Assembly: GCA_903952885.1 (NCBI GenBank)
Contig: CAJBHE010000008.1
Location: 1 to 23,329 of the forward strand
Origin: an uncultured Burkholderiales bacterium
GTDB taxonomy: Bacteria > Pseudomonadota > Gammaproteobacteria > Burkholderiales > Burkholderiaceae_C
Length of the DNA stretch: 23,329 nt
Direction: 5' to 3'
Below the pieces are notes generated by a model, which did not search any database, was not told the origin of the DNA, and saw only the letters and a program-made list of their open reading frames with translations. The position numbers were made by a program, and so were the translations under genes. Positions 7,213-15,000 of the stretch are shown here, in pieces. How positions within the stretch are numbered: position 1 is the first letter of the stretch; every line of letters begins with the position of its first letter.

Positions 7213-7231
7213 TGAAAAGATTGCCTTTTCA
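7213..7231. promoter_or_regulatory. Inverted repeat in the divergent lolC / rpfE-like promoter region
   Basis: TGAAAAG, ATTGC, CTTTTCA is a perfect 7-bp inverted repeat with a 5-nt spacer in the 73-bp gap between the divergent lolC and RpfE-like genes. Because it lies between two outward-facing starts, it is more likely an operator than a terminator. No binding protein can be named. Confidence 0.35.
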
Positions 7232-7264
7232 AAGCGTCTTGCGGCATCACGGACAATCCAGGTC

Positions 7265-8356
7265 ATGACTTCTGTGCTGACCTCTGTGCCACTCAACGCT
7301 GCGCGCGACACAACCCTGATTCCCTTTTCGCTGTGGACAGCCCACGGCCCCGAGGCCTCGGTGTTGGCTAAGGCTGAGTTGCCGAATTTGCGTGCGTGGC
7401 TGGCGCAGGCTCAACGTGTGGATGTGCAAGTAGATGAAGCGCAAGAGCCGTTGATCGCCACCCTGTCGCCTCCGCATGAACGTGCTTGGGGGCTCAGCCT
7501 TGGCTGGTCTGCAGCGGATGGTTGCTTTCCTTTGGCCGCGCGTGCGGCGGTAGAGCGACGCCTGGCTTCAACGCATGCCAATGCGGGCGCTGCGCTTGAA
7601 GCCCAAGAACACCAAGCCAGTTTGGAATTCACCGCAACGCCATCCGGCTGGGCCTTCATTACCTTGTGCAACTGGCATGTGAGCAACGGTCAAGTCACGC
7701 TGGGCGACCCAACGTATCTACAAATTGACGAAGCCACTGACGCCATGTTGTTCAAAGCCATGCAAAGTTTTTTTGCCGAAGACGGCATTGCCTTGCATCC
7801 CTACAAACCCGGCCAGTGGCTGGCGCAGTCGCCGCTGTTGGCTGACTTGCCCACTGCCTCGCTAGACCGAGTGATTGGCCGCAACATCGATCCGTGGTTG
7901 GTGGGCAGCCATGTCGCGGCCGATGCGCTCAGTCCTGCCGCCAAACTGCTACGCCGTTTGCAAAACGAAATGCAAATGTTGCTGTACACCCATCCCGTCA
8001 ACGAAGGTCGAAGCTTGACCATCAACTCGTTTTGGTTGCATGGCACGGGTGCGTTACACAGCGATGCGAGCGAGCCTGCACAACAAGAGCCCGTCGTCAT
8101 TCAAACCCTACGTGAAAGTGCTTTGCAGCAAGACCTGATAGGTTGGCTCGAAGCTTGGCAGCACGTGGATGTCCACGTCATCGCGCCCATGCTGGCGCGC
8201 GTGGCCTCAGGCGAGCCGCAGCGTTTGGTGTTGTGTGGCGAGCATGAGTTTCATGTGTACGACAGCGCTGCGCCGTCGTTGTGGCAGCGCCTCCGTACGC
8301 GCTTTGCCCCCATCTCTCTAGACACCGTGTTGGCCGTTGCGCCTTTGAAAGATTAA
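7265..8356 (+). CDS. RpfE-like conserved protein (phosphoglycerate-mutase-like annotation in relatives)
   Basis: 363 residues from the ATG at 7265. The family is recognised by LSPPHERAWGLSLGW, ADGCFPLAA, LDRVIGRNIDPWL, LLRRLQNEMQMLLYTHPVN and NSFWLHGTG. These match the conserved protein encoded next to recJ in many beta- and gammaproteobacteria, called RpfE in Xanthomonas. RpfE lies in the region of the rpf genes for pathogenicity-factor regulation, but its biochemistry is not established. Relatives are sometimes labelled cofactor-independent phosphoglycerate mutase; I see no metal-site motifs that would prove an enzyme. I chose 7265 because family members start just before a LIPFSL-type strand; an in-frame start at 7172 would overlap lolC. 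The recJ start follows after 4 nt. Confidence 0.75.
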   Translation: MTSVLTSVPLNAARDTTLIPFSLWTAHGPEASVLAKAELPNLRAWLAQAQRVDVQVDEAQEPLIATLSPPHERAWGLSLGWSAADGCFPLAARAAVERRLASTHANAGAALEAQEHQASLEFTATPSGWAFITLCNWHVSNGQVTLGDPTYLQIDEATDAMLFKAMQSFFAEDGIALHPYKPGQWLAQSPLLADLPTASLDRVIGRNIDPWLVGSHVAADALSPAAKLLRRLQNEMQMLLYTHPVNEGRSLTINSFWLHGTGALHSDASEPAQQEPVVIQTLRESALQQDLIGWLEAWQHVDVHVIAPMLARVASGEPQRLVLCGEHEFHVYDSAAPSLWQRLRTRFAPISLDTVLAVAPLKD

Positions 8357-8360
8357 GCTC

Positions 8361-10070
8361 ATGCAATTCATTCCACGCGACATGCCACCGCGCAGCATTT
8401 GGGCGCTGGAGCAAGCGGGCGTGCATCCATTGTTGGCTCGCCTCTATGCCGCACGCGGCATTCAAGATGCGGCCACGCTTGATGCCTCACTAACGCAGCT
8501 CTTACCGCCCAAGGGTTTGAAAGGCATCGAAGCTGCCGCTGTGTTGCTGGCTGATGCGATGGCTGCCAATAAAAAACTGTGCATCGTGGCGGACTACGAC
8601 TGCGACGGTGCAACCGCTTGTGCTGTAGCCTTGCGTGGTCTGCGCTTGCTGGGTGCGAAACAGGTGAGCTACATCGTGCCCGACCGTGTGGTCGATGGCT
8701 ACGGCCTCACGCCACCGATTGCCGAGCGTGTCAAAGCTAGCGGTGCGGATGTGCTGATCACCGTGGACAACGGCATTGCGAGCGTGGAGGGCGTGGCTAT
8801 GGCGCGCAAGTTGGGCTTGCAAGTGCTGGTCACCGACCACCATTTGCCAGCGGCCACGCTGCCTGACGCAGACGCGATCGTGAACCCCAATCAACCCGGC
8901 TGTATGTTTGAAAGCAAAGCACTTGCGGGTGTGGGCGTGATGTTTTATGTGTTGCTGGTCTTGCGTGCGGAGCTGCGCAAGCGTGGCGTATTCACGGCAG
9001 AACAGCAACCGAAGCTAGACACTTTGTTGCCACTCGTTGCGCTGGGCACCGTGGCCGATGTGGTCAAGCTCGATGCCAACAACCGCCGCTTGGTGGCCCA
9101 AGGTTTGGCGCGTGTGCGCAAAGGTCAAATGCCTGCGGGCATGACGGCTTTGTTTGCCGCGGCCGGCCGCAACAGCGAGAAATGCACCTCGCAAGATTTT
9201 GGTTTTGCACTTGGCCCACGCATCAACGCGGCAGGCCGCTTGTCTGACATGACGCTGGGCATTGAATGCCTCACCACCGACGATGTGGGCCGCGCCACCG
9301 AGCTGGCCACTCAGCTAGATCGCATCAACCGCGAGCGACGCGAGATTGAAGGCGACATGCGCGAGCAAGCCTTAGAGCTGGCGCAAGAAATGTTTGACCC
9401 AGAAGAAGAACCGCCTTCAGCTCTGTGCGTGTTCGACCCCGACTTCCATGAAGGCGTGGTGGGCATCGTGGCGGCCAAGCTCAAAGACTTGCACCACCGC
9501 CCCACGTTTGTGTTTGCACCCAGTCAAGCGGCGGGCAAAGGGCATGAGCTCAAAGGCTCTGGCCGCTCCATTCCTGGCTTTCATTTGCGTGATGCGTTAG
9601 ACCTCGTGGCCAAACGCCACCCCGGCGTGTTGCTGCGCTTTGGCGGTCACGCCATGGCGGCGGGTTGCACCTTGGAAGAAGACAACCTCGCCACCTTCGA
9701 AGAAGCGCTGCAACAAGTCGCGCAAGAGTGGCTGGATGAAGCCACCTTGCAACGCCGCTTAGAAACCGACGGTCCCTTGCTGCCCGAATACCGCCGCCCC
9801 GAGTTGGCAGACACACTGGCCCGCGAAGTGTGGGGTCAAGGCTTTGCGCCGCCCACGTTCAGCGAAGAGGTCGAGGTGGTAGGCCAACGCTTGGTGGGCG
9901 AAAAACATTTGGCGCTCAAGCTACGCCACCATGGTCAGCCTGTGGATGGCATTTGGTTTGGCCGTGTCGACCCCTTGCCCGCGCTCGCGCATTTGGCGTT
10001 TCGCTTAGAGGTGGATGAGTGGCAGGGCAACCAGCGCGTGCGTTTTGTGGTGGAAGGCATGGCGGAATAA
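8361..10070 (+). CDS. recJ: Single-stranded-DNA-specific 5'-3' exonuclease RecJ
   Basis: 569 residues of the DHH phosphoesterase family. RecJ degrades single-stranded DNA 5' to 3' in RecF-pathway recombination, mismatch repair and base-excision repair. Motif I is DYDCDG at residues 78-83, motif II ITVDNGI at 133-139, motif III VTDHH at 157-161, and motif IV GTVADVV lies further on. The DHHA1 domain contains DPDFHEGVVGIVAAKL and RSIPGFHLRDAL, with the conserved RFGGHAMAAG. The C-terminal OB-like domain ends FRLEVDEWQGNQRVRFVVEG. All active-site motifs are intact. There is no good Shine-Dalgarno; the ATG is 4 nt after the RpfE-like stop, so translation is probably coupled. Confidence 0.97.
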   Translation: MQFIPRDMPPRSIWALEQAGVHPLLARLYAARGIQDAATLDASLTQLLPPKGLKGIEAAAVLLADAMAANKKLCIVADYDCDGATACAVALRGLRLLGAKQVSYIVPDRVVDGYGLTPPIAERVKASGADVLITVDNGIASVEGVAMARKLGLQVLVTDHHLPAATLPDADAIVNPNQPGCMFESKALAGVGVMFYVLLVLRAELRKRGVFTAEQQPKLDTLLPLVALGTVADVVKLDANNRRLVAQGLARVRKGQMPAGMTALFAAAGRNSEKCTSQDFGFALGPRINAAGRLSDMTLGIECLTTDDVGRATELATQLDRINRERREIEGDMREQALELAQEMFDPEEEPPSALCVFDPDFHEGVVGIVAAKLKDLHHRPTFVFAPSQAAGKGHELKGSGRSIPGFHLRDALDLVAKRHPGVLLRFGGHAMAAGCTLEEDNLATFEEALQQVAQEWLDEATLQRRLETDGPLLPEYRRPELADTLAREVWGQGFAPPTFSEEVEVVGQRLVGEKHLALKLRHHGQPVDGIWFGRVDPLPALAHLAFRLEVDEWQGNQRVRFVVEGMAE

Positions 10071-10072
10071 AA

Positions 10073-10834
10073 ATGGCAACCAAGAAAAAAATCGATCTTC
10101 CAGAAGTTAATTTTTCTGACTACGGCGACACCCGCTACCTGCACCTTGGCACGCCTTGGGTGCAAGGCTCAATGCACATTGACAAGCCGTTTGAGATCGA
10201 CCTTGAATACGTGCAACGCATGATGGCGTGGCTCTTGTTTGTCGACCTCGACAAAGTGGGCAAGCTGCACGCCATGCAGTTGGGCCTTGGCGCTGCGTCG
10301 CTGACCAAGTTTGCGTTCAAGCACCTGCGCATGAAAACCACCGCGATCGAGATCAACCCGCAAGTGGTGGCCGCCTGCCGTTTGTGGTTCAAGCTGCCTG
10401 CTGACAGCGCCAAGCTGCAAGTGGTGCTGGGCGATGCGGCCGAGGTCGCCAAGCACGACCACTGGCGCGGCCAAATTGATGCCTTGCAGGTGGATCTGTA
10501 TGACCACGAAGCCGCGTCACCCGTGTTGGACAGCGCTGAGTTCTACGCCGACTGCCGCAGCCTCTTGACGGACGAGGGTTGCATGACTGTCAACTTGTTT
10601 GGCCGTAGTTCAAGCTTTGCGCAGAGCGTTGAAAAGATGGTCGCCGCGTTTGGCGCTGATGCACTGTGGGCTTTCAAGCCCACGCGTGAGGGCAACACGG
10701 TGGTGCTGGCGCAGCGCACACCAATGCACCCGAAGCGTGCTGAATTGATGGCAATGGCCGAAGCGATTCAAGCGCGCTGGCCATTACCTGCGCTCAAATG
10801 GCTACGCGTGTTCAAGCCCTTGAAAGCCTCATGA
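10073..10834 (+). CDS. Spermidine-synthase-like protein (Rossmann methyltransferase fold)
   Basis: 253 residues from the ATG at 10073, 2 nt after the recJ stop. The SAM-type Rossmann fold shows as MQLGLGAASLTKFAF (glycine loop), TAIEINPQVVAACRLWF (acidic end of strand 2), LQVVLGDAAEVA, and DALQVDLYDHEAASPV with DSAEFYADCRSLL. These positions follow the layout of spermidine synthase. The classical GGGDG loop is GLGAA, the EID is EIN, and the polyamine-site SDxxDPxGP is VDLYDHEA. So it has the spermidine-synthase fold, but aminopropyl transfer to putrescine is not assured. It is the last gene of the rpfE-like/recJ group and is followed directly by a terminator-like hairpin. An extension to 10019 would overlap recJ. 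Confidence 0.8.
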   Translation: MATKKKIDLPEVNFSDYGDTRYLHLGTPWVQGSMHIDKPFEIDLEYVQRMMAWLLFVDLDKVGKLHAMQLGLGAASLTKFAFKHLRMKTTAIEINPQVVAACRLWFKLPADSAKLQVVLGDAAEVAKHDHWRGQIDALQVDLYDHEAASPVLDSAEFYADCRSLLTDEGCMTVNLFGRSSSFAQSVEKMVAAFGADALWAFKPTREGNTVVLAQRTPMHPKRAELMAMAEAIQARWPLPALKWLRVFKPLKAS

Positions 10835-10836
10835 AT

Positions 10837-10858
10837 TAAGGGTTTACCCCTTATTTTT
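10837..10858 (+). terminator. Rho-independent-type terminator after the recJ group
   Basis: TAAGGG, TTTAC, CCCTTA (6-bp stem) is followed by five T at 10854-10858. It begins 2 nt after the stop of the spermidine-synthase-like gene. The stem is short. A longer alternative pairing with 10866-10883 competes with it (see findings). Confidence 0.55.
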
Positions 10859-10940
10859 GCCCTCTAAAAAATAGGTGTAACCCACATCCGTGGTGACACA
10901 GTCAGGCCGCCATAATTCACCGCATATTTGCTTTTGAAAA

Positions 10941-10946
10941 GAGGAG
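10941..10946 (+). promoter_or_regulatory. Shine-Dalgarno deciding the tctB start
   Basis: GAGGAG lies 5 nt before the ATG at 10952. It favours that start over an in-frame one at 10928. Confidence 0.75.
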
Positions 10947-10951
10947 ATGAA

Positions 10952-11437
10952 ATGATCAAAAGTCAAAAAGACTTTTTCTCTGGCCTGATGTTCACATTGG
11001 TCGGCGGCGGTTTCGCTTGGGGCGCAACCAGTTACAACGTTGGAACAGGTGCTCGCATGGGGCCTGGTTACTTCCCTTTGTTGTTGGGCATTTTCTTGGC
11101 TGTATTGGGTGCGTTCATCACGTTTTACTCATTGGTTGAGCACACCGAAGATGGCGAGCCTGTAGGTGCATTTGCTTGGAAGCCCATTGTCTTTGTATTG
11201 GGTGCCAACATCGTGTTCGGTATCTTGCTCGCAGGTTTGCCTGCATTTGGTATTCCTGCCATGGGCTTGATCGCGGCGATCTATGCCTTGGTCATCATTG
11301 CCAGCAAAGCGGGTGATACGTTTGTTTGGAAAGACGTGCTCATCTTGGCCACTATTTTGTCAGCTGGTAGCTATTTGGCTTTCATCATGCTGCTGAAACT
11401 GCAGATGCCTGTGTGGCCCACTTTCATCACTGGTTGA
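10952..11437 (+). CDS. tctB: Tripartite tricarboxylate transporter small membrane subunit TctB
   Basis: 161 residues with four hydrophobic segments. The start MIKSQKDFFSGLMFTLVGGGFAW and the motif GTGARMGPGYFPLLLG are typical of TctB. TctB is the small membrane subunit that works with TctA and a periplasmic TctC binding protein in sodium- or proton-driven uptake of carboxylates such as citrate. It is followed after 17 nt by tctA. The start at 10952 is supported by GAGGAG 5 nt upstream. No clear sigma70 promoter could be placed upstream: CATAAT at 10911-10916 is a fair -10 but no -35 stands at the right distance. Confidence 0.93.
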   Translation: MIKSQKDFFSGLMFTLVGGGFAWGATSYNVGTGARMGPGYFPLLLGIFLAVLGAFITFYSLVEHTEDGEPVGAFAWKPIVFVLGANIVFGILLAGLPAFGIPAMGLIAAIYALVIIASKAGDTFVWKDVLILATILSAGSYLAFIMLLKLQMPVWPTFITG

Positions 11438-11454
11438 GCCTGGAGAAATAAAAA

Positions 11455-12966
11455 ATGGATTTGATCGCAAACCTCTCATTAGGCTTTGGCGTGGCCTTCA
11501 CGCCCATCAACCTGATGTACGCCTTGATTGGCTGTATCTTGGGCACGCTCATTGGCGTGTTGCCTGGCATTGGCCCAGTGGCCACCATCGCCATGTTGTT
11601 GCCTGCCACTTACGCGTTGCCCCCTGTGTCGGCGCTGATCATGTTGGCCGGTATTTACTACGGTGCTCAATACGGTGGTTCAACCACTGCTATTCTTGTG
11701 AACTTGCCCGGTGAATCGTCTTCGGTGGTGACCACCATCGACGGTTACCAAATGGCTCGCAAAGGCCGAGCAGGCCCTGCGTTGGCAGCAGCGGGCTTGG
11801 GTTCGTTCTTTGCTGGTTCTGTGGGTACTTTGATCTTGGCGGCCTTCGCGCCTCCTTTGACAGAACTCGCTTTTAAGTTTGGCCCTGCCGAATACTTCTC
11901 GCTCATGATTTTGGGCTTGGTGGGTGCGGTGGTGTTGGCTTCGGGCTCTTTGCTGAAAGCGATTGCCATGATCGTGTTGGGTCTCTTGATGGGCTTGATC
12001 GGTACTGACGTCAACTCTGGTGTCGCGCGCTTCAGCTTTGACATCCCCGAACTCACTGACGGTGTGGGCTTTGTGGTGGTAGCGATGGGCGTGTTCGGTT
12101 ACGGCGAAATCATTTCGAACTTGTCGCAACCCGAAGACGAGCGCGAAGTGTTCACGGCCAAGGTGGAAGGTTTGTTCCCTACCAAGGAAGACTTCAAGAA
12201 CATGTTGCCTGCGGTCATTCGCGGTACAGCGTTGGGTTCGTTGCTCGGCGTGTTGCCTGGTGGCGGTGCGTTGTTGGCAGCGTTTGCGGCTTACACCATT
12301 GAGAAAAAAACCAAGCTGCGCCCAGGCGAAGTGCCATTCGGTCAAGGCAACATCCGTGGCGTGGCGGCGCCTGAGTCGGCCAACAACGCTGGTGCTCAAA
12401 CCTCCTTCATCCCCTTGCTCACCTTGGGGATTCCACCCAACGCCGTGATGGCTTTGATGGTGGGTGCGATGACCATTCACAACATCCAACCCGGCCCACA
12501 GGTGATGACCAGCAACCCCGAGTTGTTCTGGGGTCTGATTGCCTCGATGTGGATTGGTAACTTGATGCTCGTCATCTTGAACTTGCCTTTGATCGGCATG
12601 TGGATCAAGTTGTTGTCTGTGCCTTACCGCTTCTTGTTCCCCGCCATCGTGCTGTTCTGCGCGATTGGTGTGTACTCGACCAACAACAACACCTTTGACA
12701 TCTGGATGGTGGCTGGCTTTGGTTTGGTAGGCTACACCTTCTTGAAGTTGGGTGTGGAGCCTGCGCCGTTGCTTTTAGGGTTTATCCTCGGGCCTATGAT
12801 GGAAGAAAACCTGCGCCGTGCGTTGTTGCTGTCGCGCGGTGACTGGACTGTGTTTGGCACACGTCCGCTCTCTGCTGGCTTGTTGGCTGCTGCTGCCTTG
12901 CTTTTAGTGATCGTGCTGCTGCCGTCCATCAAGTCCAAGCGAGAAGAAGCCTTCGTCGAAGAGTAA
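11455..12966 (+). CDS. tctA: Tripartite tricarboxylate transporter large permease TctA
   Basis: 503 residues, the usual TctA length, with about 10-12 membrane helices. Family motifs include GVLPGIGPVATIAMLLP near residue 36, AGIYYGAQYGGSTTAIL near 66-82, LPGESSSVVTTIDGYQMA (near 86), and in the second half LGVLPGGGALLAAFAAYTIEKK, APESANNAGAQTSFIPLL and LGIPPNAVMALM. These are the two pseudo-symmetric signature halves of the family. Shine-Dalgarno GGAGA precedes the ATG. No tctC follows; in Burkholderiales the binding proteins (Bug family) are often encoded elsewhere and in large numbers, so the substrate cannot be named. A strong terminator closes the two-gene operon. Confidence 0.95.
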   Translation: MDLIANLSLGFGVAFTPINLMYALIGCILGTLIGVLPGIGPVATIAMLLPATYALPPVSALIMLAGIYYGAQYGGSTTAILVNLPGESSSVVTTIDGYQMARKGRAGPALAAAGLGSFFAGSVGTLILAAFAPPLTELAFKFGPAEYFSLMILGLVGAVVLASGSLLKAIAMIVLGLLMGLIGTDVNSGVARFSFDIPELTDGVGFVVVAMGVFGYGEIISNLSQPEDEREVFTAKVEGLFPTKEDFKNMLPAVIRGTALGSLLGVLPGGGALLAAFAAYTIEKKTKLRPGEVPFGQGNIRGVAAPESANNAGAQTSFIPLLTLGIPPNAVMALMVGAMTIHNIQPGPQVMTSNPELFWGLIASMWIGNLMLVILNLPLIGMWIKLLSVPYRFLFPAIVLFCAIGVYSTNNNTFDIWMVAGFGLVGYTFLKLGVEPAPLLLGFILGPMMEENLRRALLLSRGDWTVFGTRPLSAGLLAAAALLLVIVLLPSIKSKREEAFVEE

Positions 12967-12995
12967 CTCAGTCCCTTCTGTTTTCTCTTGTTAAG

Positions 12996-13018
12996 CGGCA
13001 CCTCCGGGTGCCGTTTTT
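12996..13018 (+). terminator. Rho-independent terminator of tctBA
   Basis: CGGCACC, TCCG, GGTGCCG is a perfect 7-bp GC-rich stem with a cUCCGg tetraloop (the very stable UNCG class), followed by five T at 13014-13018. It lies 30 nt after the tctA stop. Confidence 0.92.
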
Positions 13019-13020
13019 CA

Positions 13021-13049
13021 TTGGGGCACGGTGGGGCTTCGTTTATATT
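13021..13049 (+). promoter_or_regulatory. Candidate sigma70 promoter for ggt
   Basis: TTGGGG (13021-13026), 17 bases, TATATT (13044-13049). The -10 matches 5 of 6 and the spacing is ideal; the -35 is weak (TTG only). It starts directly after the tctA terminator and would give a leader of about 85 nt. Confidence 0.4.
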
Positions 13050-13123
13050 GGTAGGTGAACGCGTTTTCTGTGAAAGACTTGGATGATCGACGATCCCCGA
13101 CCACTGTCCATGCATTGCCAAGT

Positions 13124-13139
13124 GTTTCAGAAGTGAAAC
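13124..13139 (+). promoter_or_regulatory. Leader hairpin directly before the ggt start
   Basis: GTTTCA, GAAG, TGAAAC is a perfect 6-bp stem ending 2 nt before the ATG at 13142. The best Shine-Dalgarno-like bases, GAAG, are in its loop. It could modulate translation of ggt. Confidence 0.35.
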
Positions 13140-13141
13140 GC

Positions 13142-14980
13142 ATGTCCCACACTTGCGCACGCAGCGTTTTAGCCCTTGGGCTGTGCGCGTTGCTAGGCGC
13201 CTGCACGTCGCCTCCCAGCAGCTCGGGCCGAGCACCGCTGCAACCCGAAATTGCCAGTGGCTTCACGCCTAAACCCGATGTGGTGACGCGCAAGTTTGCC
13301 GTGGCGGCGTCCAACCCCTTGGCCACGCAAGCGGGCTTTGATGTTTTGAAAGCCGGTGGCTCGGCGGTGGATGCCGCCATTGCGGTCCAAATGGTGTTGG
13401 GCTTGGTCGAGCCGCAATCAAGTGGCATCGGAGGTGGTGCATTCTTGTTACACAGCACAGTGGGTGAGGGGACGCTGGCCGCCCCCAAGTTGCAAGCCTT
13501 TGATGGCCGAGAGACGGCGCCTGCAGCCGCTTCTGAAGACCTGCTGTTGAATGCCGAAGGCAAACCCTTGGCGTTTCATGCTGCGGTGGTGGGTGGCCGT
13601 TCGGTGGGCACGCCCGGTGTGTTGCATATGTTGGCGCAAGTCCATGCACAACACGGCAAGCTACCGTGGGCCCTATTGTTTGAGCCCGCCATCGCCTTAG
13701 CCCGCCAAGGCTTTGGCATCAGCCCACGCTTGCATGCGCAGCTCAAGGCCGATGCGTTTTTGCGGCTTGACCCAACCGCCCGCGCTTACTTTTACCAAGC
13801 CAATGGCGAGCCTCATGCCATTGGCCATGTGCTGCGCAATCCAGAGTTGGCTGTGGTGCTGCAACGCATTGCCTTAGAGGGCGTACAAGCGTTTTACAGC
13901 GGTGAGGTGGCCGAGGCCGTGGTGCGCAAAGTGCAACAGCATCCCAGTAACCCAGGTCATTTGGCGTATAGCGACCTAGCCAACTACCAGGCCAAAGAAC
14001 GCACGCCGCTCTGCTTTGACCACGCAGCGCTGAGTCGTGTGTATCGGGTATGCGGTTTTCCTCCGCCTAGCTCAGGCGTTATTGCCATGGGCCAAATACT
14101 GGGGATGCTGCAACACACGCCTGCATCGCTCATGAGCTCGCCAGTCGACACGGTGGATGGCGCGCCCGATGCGCGTTGGTTGCATCTCTACACCGAGGCC
14201 TCACGCCTGGCCTTTGCTGACCGTGCCCAATATGTGGCCGATCCTGACTTTGTCAGCGGCCCTGGTGGCGATTGGCAAAGCTTGCTGGCTCCTGCCTATT
14301 TGCGCGAGCGTGCCAAGCTCATTCGTCCCACAGCCCTGCTGCAAGCCTCGCCAGGGGTGCCTGTGCGCGCACAAGGCAGCAGCTTTGCGCCCATGGTTGA
14401 GCAGCCTGAGTACGGCACTTCGCACATCAGCATCGTCGACGGGCAGGGCAACGCGCTGGCCATGACCACCACCATCGAAGACGCGTTTGGTGCGCGCCTA
14501 ATGGTGAAAGGTTTTTTGCTCAACAACGAGCTGACCGATTTCAGTTTTGTCCCGCGCGATCCACAAGGCCGCGCGGTGGCCAACCGCGTGCAGCCTAACA
14601 AGCGCCCTCGCTCGTCGATGTCGCCTACCTTGGTGTTTGACAAAGCCACAGGCCAGTTGGTGATGAGTGTGGGCAGCCCGGGCGGTGCGATGATCATTCA
14701 CTACACCGCCAAAACTTTGGTGGGCGTGTTGAACTGGGGCCTCAGCCCGCAGCAAGCCATTGCATTGCCCAACTTTGGCAGTGTGGGTGGGCCTTTGGTG
14801 GTGGAGGGCGGTCGCTTGGCACCTGCAACGCTAGCGGCCCTGCGCGAGCGTGGCCACGAGGTGCACGAACAAGCATTGACCAGCGGCTTGCAAGCGGTGG
14901 TGCGTCAAAAAACATCTGACCGATCTGAATGGATCAGTGGCGCTGACCCTCGCCGGGAAGGCGTGGTGTTGGGCGAGTGA
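13142..14980 (+). CDS. ggt: Gamma-glutamyltransferase, predicted lipoprotein
   Basis: 612-residue precursor. The start MSHTCARSVLALGLCALLGAC carries a lipoprotein signal with lipobox LGAC, Cys21 being the lipidation site, so the enzyme is predicted to be membrane-anchored on the periplasmic side. Gamma-glutamyltransferase cleaves glutathione and other gamma-glutamyl compounds or transfers the gamma-glutamyl group. The proenzyme cuts itself before a catalytic Thr; here that is Thr426 in YGTSHISIVD. Other family segments are AASNPLATQAGFDVLKAGGSAVDAA, GIGGGAFLL, GTPGVLHML, LNNELTDFSF and GSPGGAMII. All expected active-site parts are present. An in-frame GTG at 13055 gives a longer N terminus that buries the signal peptide, so I prefer 13142. 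The EndoU-like gene follows after 20 nt. Confidence 0.93.
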   Translation: MSHTCARSVLALGLCALLGACTSPPSSSGRAPLQPEIASGFTPKPDVVTRKFAVAASNPLATQAGFDVLKAGGSAVDAAIAVQMVLGLVEPQSSGIGGGAFLLHSTVGEGTLAAPKLQAFDGRETAPAAASEDLLLNAEGKPLAFHAAVVGGRSVGTPGVLHMLAQVHAQHGKLPWALLFEPAIALARQGFGISPRLHAQLKADAFLRLDPTARAYFYQANGEPHAIGHVLRNPELAVVLQRIALEGVQAFYSGEVAEAVVRKVQQHPSNPGHLAYSDLANYQAKERTPLCFDHAALSRVYRVCGFPPPSSGVIAMGQILGMLQHTPASLMSSPVDTVDGAPDARWLHLYTEASRLAFADRAQYVADPDFVSGPGGDWQSLLAPAYLRERAKLIRPTALLQASPGVPVRAQGSSFAPMVEQPEYGTSHISIVDGQGNALAMTTTIEDAFGARLMVKGFLLNNELTDFSFVPRDPQGRAVANRVQPNKRPRSSMSPTLVFDKATGQLVMSVGSPGGAMIIHYTAKTLVGVLNWGLSPQQAIALPNFGSVGGPLVVEGGRLAPATLAALRERGHEVHEQALTSGLQAVVRQKTSDRSEWISGADPRREGVVLGE

Positions 14981-15000
14981 TGAACAAAAGAGAGTGACGT

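Noticed and set aside
11680..12489. Minus-strand open frame (269 codons) opposite tctA
   Set aside because: Fully inside tctA; composition dominated by Arg, His and Gln without hydrophobic cores, typical of a shadow frame.
13055..13141. Longer GTG start for ggt
   Set aside because: It adds 29 residues before a good lipoprotein signal with lipobox LGAC, which needs to be N-terminal.
13018..13563. Minus-strand open frame opposite the start of ggt
   Set aside because: It would cover the ggt signal peptide and run through the tctA terminator; no family resemblance.
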